Of a stretch of 64,000 nucleotides of DNA, positions 34,176 through 44,472 are shown one piece after another. Position numbers and translations under genes: made by a program. Under the pieces are notes generated by a model. It made no database searches. It was not told where the DNA came from and worked only from the letters and a program-made list of their open reading frames with translations. The first letter of the stretch is position 1. Every line of letters begins with the position of its first letter. This DNA comes from Pomphorhynchus laevis (Eukaryota; Acanthocephala; Palaeacanthocephala; Echinorhynchida; Pomphorhynchidae): assembly GCA_012934845.2 (NCBI GenBank), contig WNNJ02001491.1, forward strand, positions 62,001-126,000, given 5' to 3'.

Positions 34176-34978
34176 TCAATAAAATTATATAAAATTTTAA
34201 AATTTTATTTGAATATAGAATAAAATTCTAAAAAATCCTCTTCGCTCTTTATTATTGGTAATCGGAATGAGAGTGTAATCAAAAATATTTTTATATAGTT
34301 TAGATTTATTTTATACGATATATAATTTTTTTGATATTTTAATTTTTATTGTATTTATGTATGTAAGACATACATTTACGTATGCATGTCTTCAAGTTTG
34401 TACTTTATAAATATCAGCAATTCCCTATAATTGTGTTCTAATAACTTTTTTGACTATTCATTTTCAAAACTTATATAAACGGCACAACAAAGTTCAATTA
34501 AATGGCACTTTCCATTTTCTGATTCTAATATCTCAATTTAGAATCAAAATATCGGAAAAATTCAAAGGTTTTGGTTCCTTTAAATTTACAAAAACGGTAT
34601 TATTGCCATCGTTAATTTAATTAAATCCGAATATTTAGTTAACATTTTGTAAAACAAAATTACAAATCGATTTTAAATGTTAACAAATATATACAATAAA
34701 CTAGCAAATTCGGTTGGACTATACAACTTCATTAGATATTATCTTCTCATAAACAGGAATAATTTAATCTAATGTTAGTCATTAAGATTAAATTAAATCA
34801 TTAAATGATTTTATTTTTATTATGGCATGTCCAAATTTAATTGAATTTTTTAATTTGGAAATTTTTATAAGTGTAATTTTTATTACATTTTTTAAAATCA
34901 TTGTTAGTCGTTAAAATATTTATTAAAATCTAAGTTAACTTAGATTCAGTGAATAATAAATGTTAAACGAAAAAATTA
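34176..34978. other. AT-rich intergenic DNA
   Basis: No gene or repeat family was recognised. Confidence 0.45.
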
Positions 34979-35175
34979 AAGCTCAAATTCTTCAGTTGCT
35001 TCTTTGAAACATTCCGCATTGCCCCGCTGTATGGCATTGCTAAAGCGCTTCATCATCCATGTGGGTGGGGGAACGTTGTCCTCCTTGTATCGAGGTAGCT
35101 TTGCACCAGTTCCAGAAACTTTATTGTGGATGGACCGAAGACTCCCAGGGTTTCGACTGTGATAGGAGTAAATTC
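34979..35175 (-). mobile_element. RTE-like LINE, C-terminal remnant
   Basis: The minus strand reads ITVETLGVFGPSTIKFLELV and, after a frame change, PTWMMKRFSNAIQRGNAECF. 'VET.G.FG....KFL..L...' followed by 'QR.S.AIQRGNA' is a recurrent pair at the C-terminus of RTE-like non-LTR proteins, as I remember the family. Only about 200 bp remain, GC-richer than the surroundings. Confidence 0.55.
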
Positions 35176-36029
35176 GTATTGAATTATTTAATTTAGAAAT
35201 TTTAATTTGTTATTATATTTAAATGTAATTTTTATTTGAATTTTTTAAAATCGTTATTAGTAAATACAACTACATTTTCTAATGATTATCTGAATTTGAA
35301 AATAAGCAAGTACAAGATATAAATATTTCACTTTAAGCATCAAATAGCGATTTAATCATGACGCTAGTACTAAAAATGGTCGATAACTGTCAACTGACAA
35401 ATCAAAAGATGTCAATCACGAATTATAACTGCGAAACAAAAAATATTAAATCGATTTGTCTCTTTTGAATCATTCAGTTGATCGTAATACATTTGGTTTA
35501 GCCAAATAATTCGATAAAAGATTATTCAACAATTTTTTTAGATCATTACAATTTTAGATATTTAGATAGCAATGTTATTCGAATCAAATCGATGTTTGAT
35601 TATTTCAAATACGAATCTACTTATGGGTTCGATTATAAGAATATAAAGATGTTATCAAATATGACATGATCACTTAGATTATCGTGTCACTTTGGCATAC
35701 CTTAGGCATTGTTTCTCGACGAAACAAGTATCTAAAATTGACTTATTTTATTTAAAAAAATTAATTAAAATTATTAATTTCTTCTATGTTTACTATAGTA
35801 TTTATAGTAATAAAAATGTATGCGCTCGATAAGAGTGCTTTACTTCTTAGCTCCTGATGAATGAATTATTCGAGATGAATACTCTTACCAGTGTTAATTC
35901 CTAGACTAGAAAGGAGCTGCACTTCAATCCAGTTGTTTTTATAATGTTTACTATAGTATTTATAGTATTATTATTTATAATTAATATTTAAAATTAATAT
36001 TTAAATTATTTTGAATTTCGTTTTAGATA
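35176..36029. other. AT-rich DNA with a flanked insertion-like segment
   Basis: TGTTTACTATAGTATTTATA occurs at 35787 and again at 35944, bracketing about 135 bp of less AT-rich sequence (35810-35943). This could be an insertion with an unusually long target duplication, or a simple duplication. No gene was seen. Confidence 0.4.
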
Positions 36030-37600
36030 ATAAACGTTTTGATTCCGCATACCATTTTAAATAATATCTTACCGTTTTACTCTAACTTATCCAGAAAGCC
36101 TTATTTTTAATAAAACCAATATTAATGATAAAGAAGGTGTAAATCTAGATATGAACATTAAATTAAAAATTTAAACTACTTTTAATTTATATATTAAAGA
36201 TGACATATTTAAATTTACAAAAAACATATTTTTGCATGAGCATTCATGCATACCATATAATATAAAATATAATACATTAAATAATGAAATTTTAAGAATT
36301 GCAACAATATGTAATGATATTGGCTTTCTTCAAAATCATTTAAATAATTTAATAAATGCATATTTTAAACTAGGTTACTATAAAAATAACATCAAGCAGA
36401 AAATAGTAAAATATATAAATCAACACAATAATATTAAAAATAAATTTAAAATCATTAGCGGAAAATTTTTATGGATGGATAGTAAATAATATCGCCTATC
36501 TAACAAAAATTAAACTATTAAGTAAGTATAAATATATGGATAAAATTGAATTAATATAATCCGTAAGTATTTTAATAAATCAAAATTATTAAAAGTAGGG
36601 ACATCTATATTTAGACAAGTAAAAGGTGTTCCAATGGGTGGTAATAGTAGCCCAATTATAGCTGACTTGTTTTTAAGCTTTATAGAATATGAATTTGTTC
36701 ATAACTGTGTAAAAACTAAATCTAAACAATATAAATATATGAAATATATGTTTCGATACATTGATGATATATGTGTATTTAATTCTAATAATTTTTATTC
36801 AATTAGTGAGCACATTTATCCAGAAAGCCTTATTCTTAATAAAACCAATATTAATGATAAAGAAGGTGTATATCTAGATATGAACATTAAAAAAACATTA
36901 ACAAAAACTGCTATTAATTTATATCGTTAAAGATGACATATTTAAATTTACAAGAAACATATTTTTGCATGAGCATTCATGCATACCATATAATATAAAA
37001 TATAATACATTAAATAATGAAATTTTAAGAATTGCAACAATATGTAATGATATTGGCTTTCTTCAAAATCATTTAAATAATTTAATAGATACATATTTTA
37101 AACTAGGTTACCATAAAAATAACATCAAACAGAAAATAGTAAAATATATAAATCAACACAATAATATTAAGAATAAATTAAAACTCTTAAGTGCCAAATT
37201 TTTATGGATGGATAATAAATAATATACTTTGCATTAGAATAAGATACTAGATAGTTTTATCAGAGGAAATACATCATTAGCATGTATTTGGCCCCGCTGC
37301 TATGTTGGGTAGAGGAGTTAGGGGCCGAAACCTGATAGCATAGCAGTTCCTCCTGATGACCTCTTATTCTTATTCTGATACAACGTCTGTTATTTATTAG
37401 TCAATTCATAAAAATGACGTTTATTTTAAATTTTATTTTTTATTTTTATTTTTTAACTTGATTTAAATTATAGAAAATCTAAAAACAATTATTAATTTTA
37501 TTATTTAATTATTAAATTTTGATTTAGCATTATTATGTTTTGTTTATTTTATAATTATATTAAATACGTAGACTCAGTTAGCTGATTTGATTTATAGAAT
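36030..37600 (+). mobile_element. PLE-A cluster 3: best-preserved reverse transcriptase copy
   Basis: An RT C-terminal piece (about 36080-36490) is followed directly by a longer copy (about 36490-37600). The 36634-36930 frame includes GGNSSPIIADLFLSFIEYEF and MFRYIDDICVFNSNNF, the Penelope-type catalytic region. It continues past the IYPESLILNKTNINDKEG block into HEHSCIPYNIKYNT and a basic C-terminus. The 3' tail carries the paired arms GGCCCC/GGGGCC and CTGCTATG/CATAGCAG and ends with ACTCAGTTAGCTGATTTGAT near 37595. No GIY-YIG domain is seen downstream. The copy is incomplete at its 5' side and broken. Confidence 0.7.
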
Positions 37601-38145
37601 AAGATTTGTCTAGATTGAGCTAAAAATAAATCATTTGATTTAAGATTAATAATTAATTTTGATAATTTAAATTATTTTTTATTAATTTTTAAATTGCCTG
37701 ACAGTATCCATCAGCAATTGTGAAAAGCTTATCTATTATAGAAACATTGTAGTCAACAATATGTGCACTCGTTTTGTGTTATAAAATTCAAGATCTAAAA
37801 TGTAATATTTTATATCAAATATCACGTACAAAATCACCTAGACGTGGCCACTTTTCGTAGTGGCCACATTTCGTAGTGGCTCCCACTCGTAGTGGCCACA
37901 TTTTATACTCGATAGCAATCCAAGCACAATCCCTTAGTTGTTTTCTTTGTATTAAATTTGTTTCGTTATTTATGCAAATTCTATGTTTTAATGAATTTGT
38001 CTTTTTTACGAAGTTTATCGCTCTACCTGTTTATAAAGCAGTGATTTTAACAAATACGTATTTATTAGTTATTTAACTATTCGAAATCATAAACTTATAG
38101 ATTAAACTTTTTCGTTTTGCTTCTACTTAAACAGTGCCATCACCA
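37601..38145. promoter_or_regulatory. PRCC upstream region with GTAGTGGCCAC repeats
   Basis: A short run of three to four copies of a CGTAGTGGCCAC-like word lies at 37843-37902, about 250 bp before the PRCC start. A pyrimidine-rich acceptor-like sequence ending AACAG| at 38134 suggests a 5' UTR intron ends 12 bp before the ATG. No other promoter element can be assigned. Confidence 0.4.
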
Positions 38146-39042
38146 ATGTCATCACTTGTAGCCTATGAAAGTTCAGATGATGAAACTACGAACGTACCAG
38201 GTGTCACGATATCTGATTCTGTTGATCAATTATCTGGATTTTCCTCAAAACCGATTATAATACAATCGGTAAAAGACCCAATGAACAATAGAACAAAAAT
38301 TATTATAGAAGAACATCCAAATGAATATGATAGTGATTCAGAGGATGAGGTAATACTTCATCAGTCCAAGAGACTGAAAACAAATGTATCGTCCTTATTA
38401 AGTATGCTACCAGCTCCAACTAGTATCAAAGATGACGATCAAAGTGGTGGGCAACCGTATATCGAACTGAATACCCACGAATCTAATTATTTCGATGATT
38501 CTCTATCAGACGAAGATGCCGAATATAGCGACAATGACGATAATATTTCGCCGACAGAACCTCATTATTTTTCGTTGAACAAATTAGACAAACCGATTGA
38601 AATAATTGAATCTAAAGCTACATCAGAGAAAGATAAATCCAGTAATATATCAAATGAAGTGATTTATTCAGTAAACAAGAATATGAGCGAAGAAACGCAG
38701 CAACAATCGATTGTCACCAAATTGCCGCAACTACCATTCGATGAAAAATTAGTCAGTGAACTTTCGAGGATGTGTAAACGTGGACATTCATTTAAATGGA
38801 CCAGTGTACAAGCAGATGAGCTTAGAGGAAATAGCAATGAACAGCTTTTGAAAAATATAACCACAGATGACGAAATTCGATCTAGCGACAAGTCAAAAAT
38901 GTCGGATAACCCAATTGCTAAGCGTAAGCATCAGATGACATACCTTGCAAATTTGGCTAAGTCGCAAGAGCACGAGCTTAGACAGCAATGGAGCCAAAGT
39001 ACATCCAACCGAAGAGAATCACGAGCAAGATATGGTTTCTGA
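38146..39042 (+). CDS. PRCC: PRCC-like nuclear protein
   Basis: PRCC is a conserved nuclear protein linked to pre-mRNA splicing and to mitotic checkpoint control in vertebrates. I set the start at ATG 38146 because MSSLVAYESSDDE matches the family N-terminus 'MSLVAYASSDESE'; an upstream in-frame GTG is not a eukaryotic start. The protein is 298 residues long: acidic, Ser/Asp-rich N-terminal half (NEYDSDSEDEV; DDSLSDEDAEYSDNDDN), a middle segment with KLPQLPFDEKLVSEL, and the hallmark C-terminus KRKHQMTYLANLAKSQEHEL ending SRARYGF, matching 'KRKHQITYL...AK..E.EL....Q.KYGF'. The coding region is one exon, complete and in frame. It is more compact than the vertebrate protein because the proline-rich region is short. 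Confidence 0.92.
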   Translation: MSSLVAYESSDDETTNVPGVTISDSVDQLSGFSSKPIIIQSVKDPMNNRTKIIIEEHPNEYDSDSEDEVILHQSKRLKTNVSSLLSMLPAPTSIKDDDQSGGQPYIELNTHESNYFDDSLSDEDAEYSDNDDNISPTEPHYFSLNKLDKPIEIIESKATSEKDKSSNISNEVIYSVNKNMSEETQQQSIVTKLPQLPFDEKLVSELSRMCKRGHSFKWTSVQADELRGNSNEQLLKNITTDDEIRSSDKSKMSDNPIAKRKHQMTYLANLAKSQEHELRQQWSQSTSNRRESRARYGF

Positions 39043-39200
39043 TGCCGTAACATCATATAAAACAATGATTACAGAATATAAACTTTGTCAAGATTGCAGA
39101 GACTGTGCATATATATGTTCTTAATATAGGTATGTGTATTATTATTTGATTGTCGAGTTATATTATTCGTAGAAAATAAGCTTAAAAAGGATTTATTTTT
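39043..39200 (+). other. PRCC 3' flank
   Basis: This 158-bp stretch lies between the PRCC stop and the 3' tip of a LINE-C copy. No AATAAA signal was seen before the LINE, so the transcript may end using a variant signal or run into the antisense LINE. Confidence 0.4.
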
Positions 39201-39344
39201 ACGTGGCTAATGCGTGCCGGTGGACGCTTATATGACCACAACAACAAACATCTAAAAAATCTAAATCATGTGTCGAGGAGGTGGGTACGGATGCGGTATT
39301 TGAATGCGATAAAAGAGGGAGCGCGGCGGACGTCGAGTGGGAGC

Positions 39345-40094
39345 TCATTTCAGGCGAGGGGCGGCGACGAGGAAGGATCGGAGACCGTAGTTGTTGGAGT
39401 AATTGGGAACGTGGAGTAAGATGGAATGACGAGAATACAGCGATAGAGAGGTGGGGCGAGTGTCATCTAAGAAAGAAACGTTGATGAACGATGGGGAGCC
39501 TATAGCGATGAGACGAAAAGTGTCAAGAAGGTGGAGTTGAATGCAGATGTGGATGGTGGTCCAGGAGAGTTGAGCGAGATGTGTGAATGTATGGTCGAAG
39601 CGACGGAGACGTAGGAGCACTCTAACGGCGGAGTTGATGAAGCGTTGTAGGGTAGGATGATGGATTTTGGAGAATTGGCGAAAAGGCTGGGGGCGAATAT
39701 GGCGGATGTCACGGAGAATTAAGTTAGACGAGCTGACCTTGTCGCGGACGAAGTGTTTAAGGAAAGGGTAATCATCGAAATGGAATCCCAATAAAGTGAG
39801 ATTGTCGACTATCGGGATTATTGATGATGCAAAAGATACAGGGAGGGGAGATATGTTAGGTTGACGGGGGAGGATCCACATTATTTTAGACTTGTCTGGG
39901 TTTAGAACAAGACGAAAATGGGAAAGACGTTTGTAGATAGAAGAAAGACAGTTGGAGGCAGAAATTGCGATATCATGTATGCGATGTGCGGGTGCATGAG
40001 CATATATCAGGATGTCATCGGCGTATTGCATGACGTTAAAGGAGTAAGATTTGATAAACGGAGAGAGTTTCCCAAGCAGAAGAGAGAAAAGCAA
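39345..40094 (-). CDS. LINE-C reverse transcriptase, catalytic and C-terminal part
   Basis: A 249-residue open stretch. NVMQYADDILIYAHAPAHRI holds the YADD catalytic box. LNPDKSKIMWILP is the following conserved block. VDNLTLLGFHFDD is the 'V..LG...D' motif, and FRQFSKIHHPTLQRFINSAV with WTTIHICIQLHLLDTFRL is the thumb. The earlier RT blocks (VISLDLSSTFDIVDHSILL at about 40.3 kb, NKTSPVDPLPTPIIKF at about 40.65 kb) are in other frames, so frameshifts separate them. Confidence 0.8.
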   Translation of the reverse strand: MLFSLLLGKLSPFIKSYSFNVMQYADDILIYAHAPAHRIHDIAISASNCLSSIYKRLSHFRLVLNPDKSKIMWILPRQPNISPLPVSFASSIIPIVDNLTLLGFHFDDYPFLKHFVRDKVSSSNLILRDIRHIRPQPFRQFSKIHHPTLQRFINSAVRVLLRLRRFDHTFTHLAQLSWTTIHICIQLHLLDTFRLIAIGSPSFINVSFLDDTRPTSLSLYSRHSILLHVPNYSNNYGLRSFLVAAPRLK

Positions 40095-40849
40095 GGGTCC
40101 TAGGACTGAACCTTGTAGGACCTAGCAGAAAATAGGGATGAGATAAGAGGATGATGAAATTGAACAGACTCGAAAAGAACGGTCGGATAAATATGAGGCA
40201 AACCATGCTACGGAGGAGGAACAAAAGCCATAATCATAACGAAGGCGAGAAAGGAGGATGGAGTGGTCGACGATGTCGAAGGTGGATGAGAGGTCGAGGG
40301 AGATGAGAACACTATATAGAGCCTTGTTCCGAGAAATGAGTAGGTCGTTGTAAACTTTCATGCAGGCGATTTCTGTGGAGTAATTAGAGGGAAAGCAGAT
40401 TGGAAAGGAGGGTACCGATTGGATGAAGATAGATCAATGTTGATCTGTATTAATATAAGGCGCTCTAAAAGCTTGGAAAGAGTGGGGGAGGAGTGAAATG
40501 AGGCGATAGCTAGAAGGTAGTGGGTGGTCAAGCGATTGTTTTTTAAGGATGGGACGAACGATGGCGGATTTTCAGTATGAAGGGACATACGACTGCGGGT
40601 GGACGGGTTAAATAAGGTGGTGAGAAAATAGGATATCGATGAGCATCTGAATTTAATTATGGGGGTAGGCAGGGGATCGACAGGTGAGGTTTTGTTTGGC
40701 AAGGACATGATGGCAGTTGAAAATTCAGCAGGTGAGACAGGGAGAAGATGAAAGAATTCCGGGAGTATGAGGCGAGGCGAGTAACAGTGAGATGGAATGG
40801 AGACGGGGTTATGAGAAAGCAACGTGGCTACATTGGTCCGAAGAAATGA

Positions 40850-41059
40850 CTAGGTGGTGATGAAAGGGGAAATCGATGAGCATATCGATTTAAGTATATG
40901 GATCGGCAGAGTATCGGAAGGTGAGGTTTTGTTGGGCAAGGACACGAGGACAGATAATACTTCGGCAGATGAGACATGTATAAGATGAAAAAGTTCCGGG
41001 AGGATGAGGTGATAGGAGTAGCAGTGAGATGGAATGGAAACGGGGTTGTGAGAAAGCAA
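40850..41059 (-). repeat. Internal duplication within LINE-C ORF2
   Basis: The peptide MLSHNPVSIPSHCYS followed by LILPE.FHL..VS.AE occurs twice, at 40822-40700 and at 41059-40930, with matching DNA. A segment of about 200-240 bp of the reverse transcriptase entry region has been tandemly duplicated in this copy, which by itself would disrupt the enzyme. Confidence 0.7.
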
Positions 41060-41535
41060 TGTGGCTACTTCGGTCTGAAGAAATGACGAATAATCGTGGG
41101 GATTGATGTTGCAAGACGAAGTGGAGCGAGAAAGGATTTAGTTAAAAGTATGTCAGAGAGACTTAAATTTTAATGATGTGTTGATTTTATGCTGGCAGAA
41201 GAAATTGCATTTGGTACGTAGTAGGTGGAGATGAGACCGACGAAGAGCAAGATAGGAATCACGGAGAGACGGTGTGAGCGAGCGGATATCACGTCTGAGA
41301 GCGGTGATAGACTAAAAAAGCATGACGAAGTCGACGCTGTGAGAGTAGGCATTGGATGTTAAACCATGGGGCACGGTGCAAGCGACGGTGAGGGTGAGGC
41401 TTGAAGGGCCAGACAATATCCAGAGTGGATATGAGTTCAGAGTCGAAAATAAAAGCAAGATCGTGGGGAGAGGATTATGTTATTGTGTGAGAAGATAGAA
41501 ACAATTTAAGTAAGGCGGAGCGAAGAAGGGGGAGG

Positions 41536-42036
41536 TCAAGATTTCTGCAAGAGCGACGTAGGATGGTAGGTGTGTGAAGCGGGGAGTGGTTGGAAGATCA
41601 AGGGTGACGAGAAAGTGATCGGATATACCAGGATCGGAGATGAACAGTGAGGTGTAGGCAGCAAAACGATCGGGACAGCGATGATGTTGACTGCACCGCC
41701 AAGGATATGTGTGGGGGCAGTGGAGATGAGTTTGTAATTGTAGATGAATAGAATGTTGATGAACCGGTTAGAATCGGTGGAACAGAGGCCGTCAAAGCGA
41801 ATGTTGAAGTCGCCTAGAACGAGTAAAGGCATGGAGGACAAAGAACAATGAGAAAGGAGGTTAGCGAGTTCGGCAAAAAATAAGGGTGTTGGAGCTGGTG
41901 AACCAGGACGGTATATAATGGCGAGATCTAAAGAAATCAGGCTAGAAAAACGACAAGTGAGCAATTCAAAAGAGCAACGAGTGAAAGCGGGAGTGATTTT
42001 GCGAAGATACGCGGGGGTGAAAATAGAATGCGACAA
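41536..42036 (-). CDS. LINE-C endonuclease (APE-like) part
   Basis: A 166-residue open stretch with LIYRPGSPAPTPLFFAEL (the 'IYRPP' strand), LLVLGDFNIRFDGLCSTDSN (the catalytic GDFN box) and PTHILGGAVNIIAVPIVL (the 'T...G..LD.I' box) of AP-endonuclease-like domains in CR1/L2-type LINEs. The preceding part of the domain (about 42.3-42.05 kb) is in another frame. Confidence 0.75.
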   Translation of the reverse strand: MSHSIFTPAYLRKITPAFTRCSFELLTCRFSSLISLDLAIIYRPGSPAPTPLFFAELANLLSHCSLSSMPLLVLGDFNIRFDGLCSTDSNRFINILFIYNYKLISTAPTHILGGAVNIIAVPIVLLPTPHCSSPILVYPITFSSPLIFQPLPASHTYHPTSLLQKS

Positions 42037-42905
42037 TGCCTTTATGATTAGAAAATTTAGAAGGGGATGAGCTAAGGGAGCTGGCGGATTCGACTAGTGA
42101 GCAACCGGCAGAGAGCAGACGGCGAATGGAAAGGTCGTCGGAATCTGAGTGCCAGGATTCGGTGAGGCAGAAGAGATCGATGGATTGCTTGGTGTATAGG
42201 TTGAGGATAAGATCGGATTTATGGAGAATAGATCTAGCGTTGAAAAGGCCGAAGCGGAACTGGGTGTGGTGGTGAAATGGGCTAGCGAAGAAGACATATA
42301 GGGGAGATTAAGCGTTATCGAATTTTGGGGTTGGTGTGAACAATTTGAAAATTTCCGTTGATGTTTTGGATGGAGAGAGATGTTTCGCGGTTTTCCTCGC
42401 TACGGCGTTTTTTGATGCGGGCAGAAGAGAGTTGAGCGATTTCGAAAGGTGTGCGATCGGGGGAAATTCGAGTGTTTGAAGATGGCATGAGTTTTAATCG
42501 TTGAGAGAGGACAGAGGACGCGTGAAAGCGGTGCTTGAAAATAATTTTCAGGAGAGGGGGCTGGGAAGGATTAGATTGAGAAGATTTGTTTAGGCAGATG
42601 AATGCGACAGAAGAGAGTCCGTTGAAAAAGAATGGTTTATCCGCAGGAACAAGATACGAGAGGATGGATCTGAAGGCGGAAACGTCGTGGACGAGACGTG
42701 CTCATGGAGGTAAGGAGGTTGAAAGAGTGATATTAGTGACGATGACACAACGATCGCGAGAAGGAAAACGTTTCCGTAAAGGAGGACGATTGGCGTGATT
42801 GGGTGAGATCACGGTAGGAGAGCTGGCAGTTGAGCTTATAAAGGGAGTAGGTTTGACGACGGGAGACTTAGAGGATAATGATAATAAAAAAGATGTCAAG
42901 CGATG

Positions 42906-43487
42906 TCAGGAAAGATTATGAGTGGAAGGATCGTGGATGTTGGTGGAGGTAATTTTGATTGATGGATGTGGGTTATTGAGAAACGAGACAGGAATGACGG
43001 GACGGGGGTTGTCCGGGAGTGAAGATGACATCTTCACTGTATGACATCTTCGTTGTCCGGAAGTGTATATAGTGACAGGGTCGGTCGGTGGAGAAATGAC
43101 ATTGGAAATGACGGGGGTAGTTTCCGTGGACGCTTTGGATGTTGATATGTGCTTATGCGAGAGTTTGCGGATACAACTGGAGAGCGTAGGTACAACTGGA
43201 TCCAAGCAGACACAAACGGTTGCATATAATTCTGCAGACAAAACACGAGACTGTTTGTTTTGTATTAAAGGTGCCAATACTGGTTCAATCAAATTTTTCG
43301 ATATAGATGCACTGGTTGGCCGATCCTTCGAGCTGACGTTGAATAGTAATGTTAATTTTGCAGCCGTGCAGAAACCACATAAAAACGACGTCGTTTTAAT
43401 TTTAATACTCGTAGACTCAGGGACATTCACAATTTTCAATATTTCACAATTCGCTGAGTCACAACCAATTTCGAGTAACAAAATCAT
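42906..43487 (-). CDS. LINE-C ORF1, long form
   Basis: A 193-residue frame. The N-terminal third holds cysteines spaced as C..ANC and LCGFC (PHD-like finger, compare 9710-9381). Residues about 105-125 have CVCLDPVVPTLSSCIRK, and a Ser/Thr/Pro-rich tail follows. The text RKLSHKHISTSKASTETTP matches RDLSHKKISTSNVSTQTT in copy 2, proving the two are the same family. The start is uncertain because open sequence continues towards the 17-bp repeats. Confidence 0.65.
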   Translation of the reverse strand: MILLLEIGCDSANCEILKIVNVPESTSIKIKTTSFLCGFCTAAKLTLLFNVSSKDRPTSASISKNLIEPVLAPLIQNKQSRVLSAELYATVCVCLDPVVPTLSSCIRKLSHKHISTSKASTETTPVISNVISPPTDPVTIYTSGQRRCHTVKMSSSLPDNPRPVIPVSFLNNPHPSIKITSTNIHDPSTHNLS

Positions 43488-43574
43488 GATTTCGTTTGAT
43501 TGCAGATTTTTGCCCCATATCGTGTGCTCCTTTAAAGAAAGTAGTATTCTTCTACTTAGACATTGTTAATTCAT

Positions 43575-44190
43575 TCGTTGATGATTATATCGTTCGACGA
43601 TGAATATCGTTCGACGATGAATATCGTTCGACGATGAATATCGTTCGACGATGAATATCGTTCGACGATGAATATCGTTCGACGATGAATATCGTTCGAC
43701 GATGAATATCGTTCGACGATGAATATCGTTCGACGATGAATATCGTTCGACGATGAATATCGTTCGACGATGAATATCGTTCGACGATGAATATCGTTCG
43801 ACGATGAATATCGTTCGACGATGAATATCGTTCGACGATGAATATCGTTCGACGATGAATATCGTTCGACGATGAATATCGTTCGACGATGAATATCGTT
43901 CGACGATGAATATCGTTCGACGATGAATATCGTTCGACGATGAATATCGTTCGACGATGAATATCGTTCGACGATGAATATCGTTCGACGATGACGATGA
44001 ATATCGTTCGACGATGAATATCGTTCGACGATGAATATCGTTCGACGATGAATATCGTTCGACGATGAATATCGTTCGACGATGAATATCGTTCGACGAT
44101 GAATATCGTTCGACGATCGTTCGATGATATCGTTCGACGATGAATATCGTTCGACGATGAATATCGTTCGACGATGAATATCGTTCGACG
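43575..44190 (-). repeat. 17-bp minisatellite, 5' region of LINE-C copy 3
   Basis: About 35 almost identical units of GATGAATATCGTTCGAC, with a few shortened units near 43995 and 44117, lie directly 5' of ORF1 on the minus strand. Because 17 is not a multiple of 3 the array is open in every frame (peptide repeat SSSNDIHRRTIFIVERY); I regard the 236-residue frame as spurious. The unit is unrelated to the 16-mer in the other two copies although the position is the same. Confidence 0.88.
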
Positions 44191-44472
44191 ATGAATTCGT
44201 TCGTTATCGTTCGACGCTTATTCGATAATTCGATAATATCGATAATTCGATAATTCGTTCGTATATAATTCGGCAATAATTCGGTTGTTTTAAGACGTGT
44301 AATTGTTATGTATGTTATTTATTATGAATATCGATAATTCGATAATATAATTATCGAATTATCGAATCATTTCCGCTCGCTCCCCGAGCGTAGCGAGCGG
44401 AAATGACAGGAAATATCTGGAACTGACAGGAAAAATTGTGTGTTTAAGCTGTTAAATTTTTCATTCTTACTT

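Larger units (their letters stand above)
39201..44472 (-). mobile_element. LINE-C copy 3, near full length
   Basis: Minus-strand order: 5' tip near 44436-44470 (AACAGCTTAAACACACA, as at 9830), AT-rich link, 17-bp minisatellite (44190-43575), ORF1 (43487-42906), endonuclease (about 42.3-41.5 kb; LVLGDFNIRFDGL and PTHILGGAVNI), reverse transcriptase (41.1-39.35 kb), then a 3' UTR ending ACGTGG at 39201 on the + strand. Several frameshifts divide ORF2, so this copy cannot make a full enzyme. The + strand is markedly G-rich over C, and the whole copy is GC-richer than the host DNA, marking it as compositionally foreign or young. Confidence 0.88.

Noticed and set aside
37290-37353. HDV-like or plain hammerhead ribozyme in the PLE-A tail
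   Set aside because: The crossing helices recall a double pseudoknot, but there is no P3 hairpin or P4 domain, and the words flanking CTGATGA and GAAAC do not pair.
39210-40103. Plus-strand open frames across LINE-C, and similar ones at 7918-8926
   Set aside because: They are shadows of the minus-strand reverse transcriptase, caused by the strong G/A bias of that strand.
43575-44190. CRISPR array or satellite centromere
   Set aside because: Units are contiguous without spacers, the context is eukaryotic, and the array is tied to one LINE copy.
43566-44276. 236-residue repetitive protein on the minus strand
   Set aside because: This is the 17-bp minisatellite read through; its position 5' of LINE-C ORF1 and absence of a stop in any frame argue for non-coding DNA.
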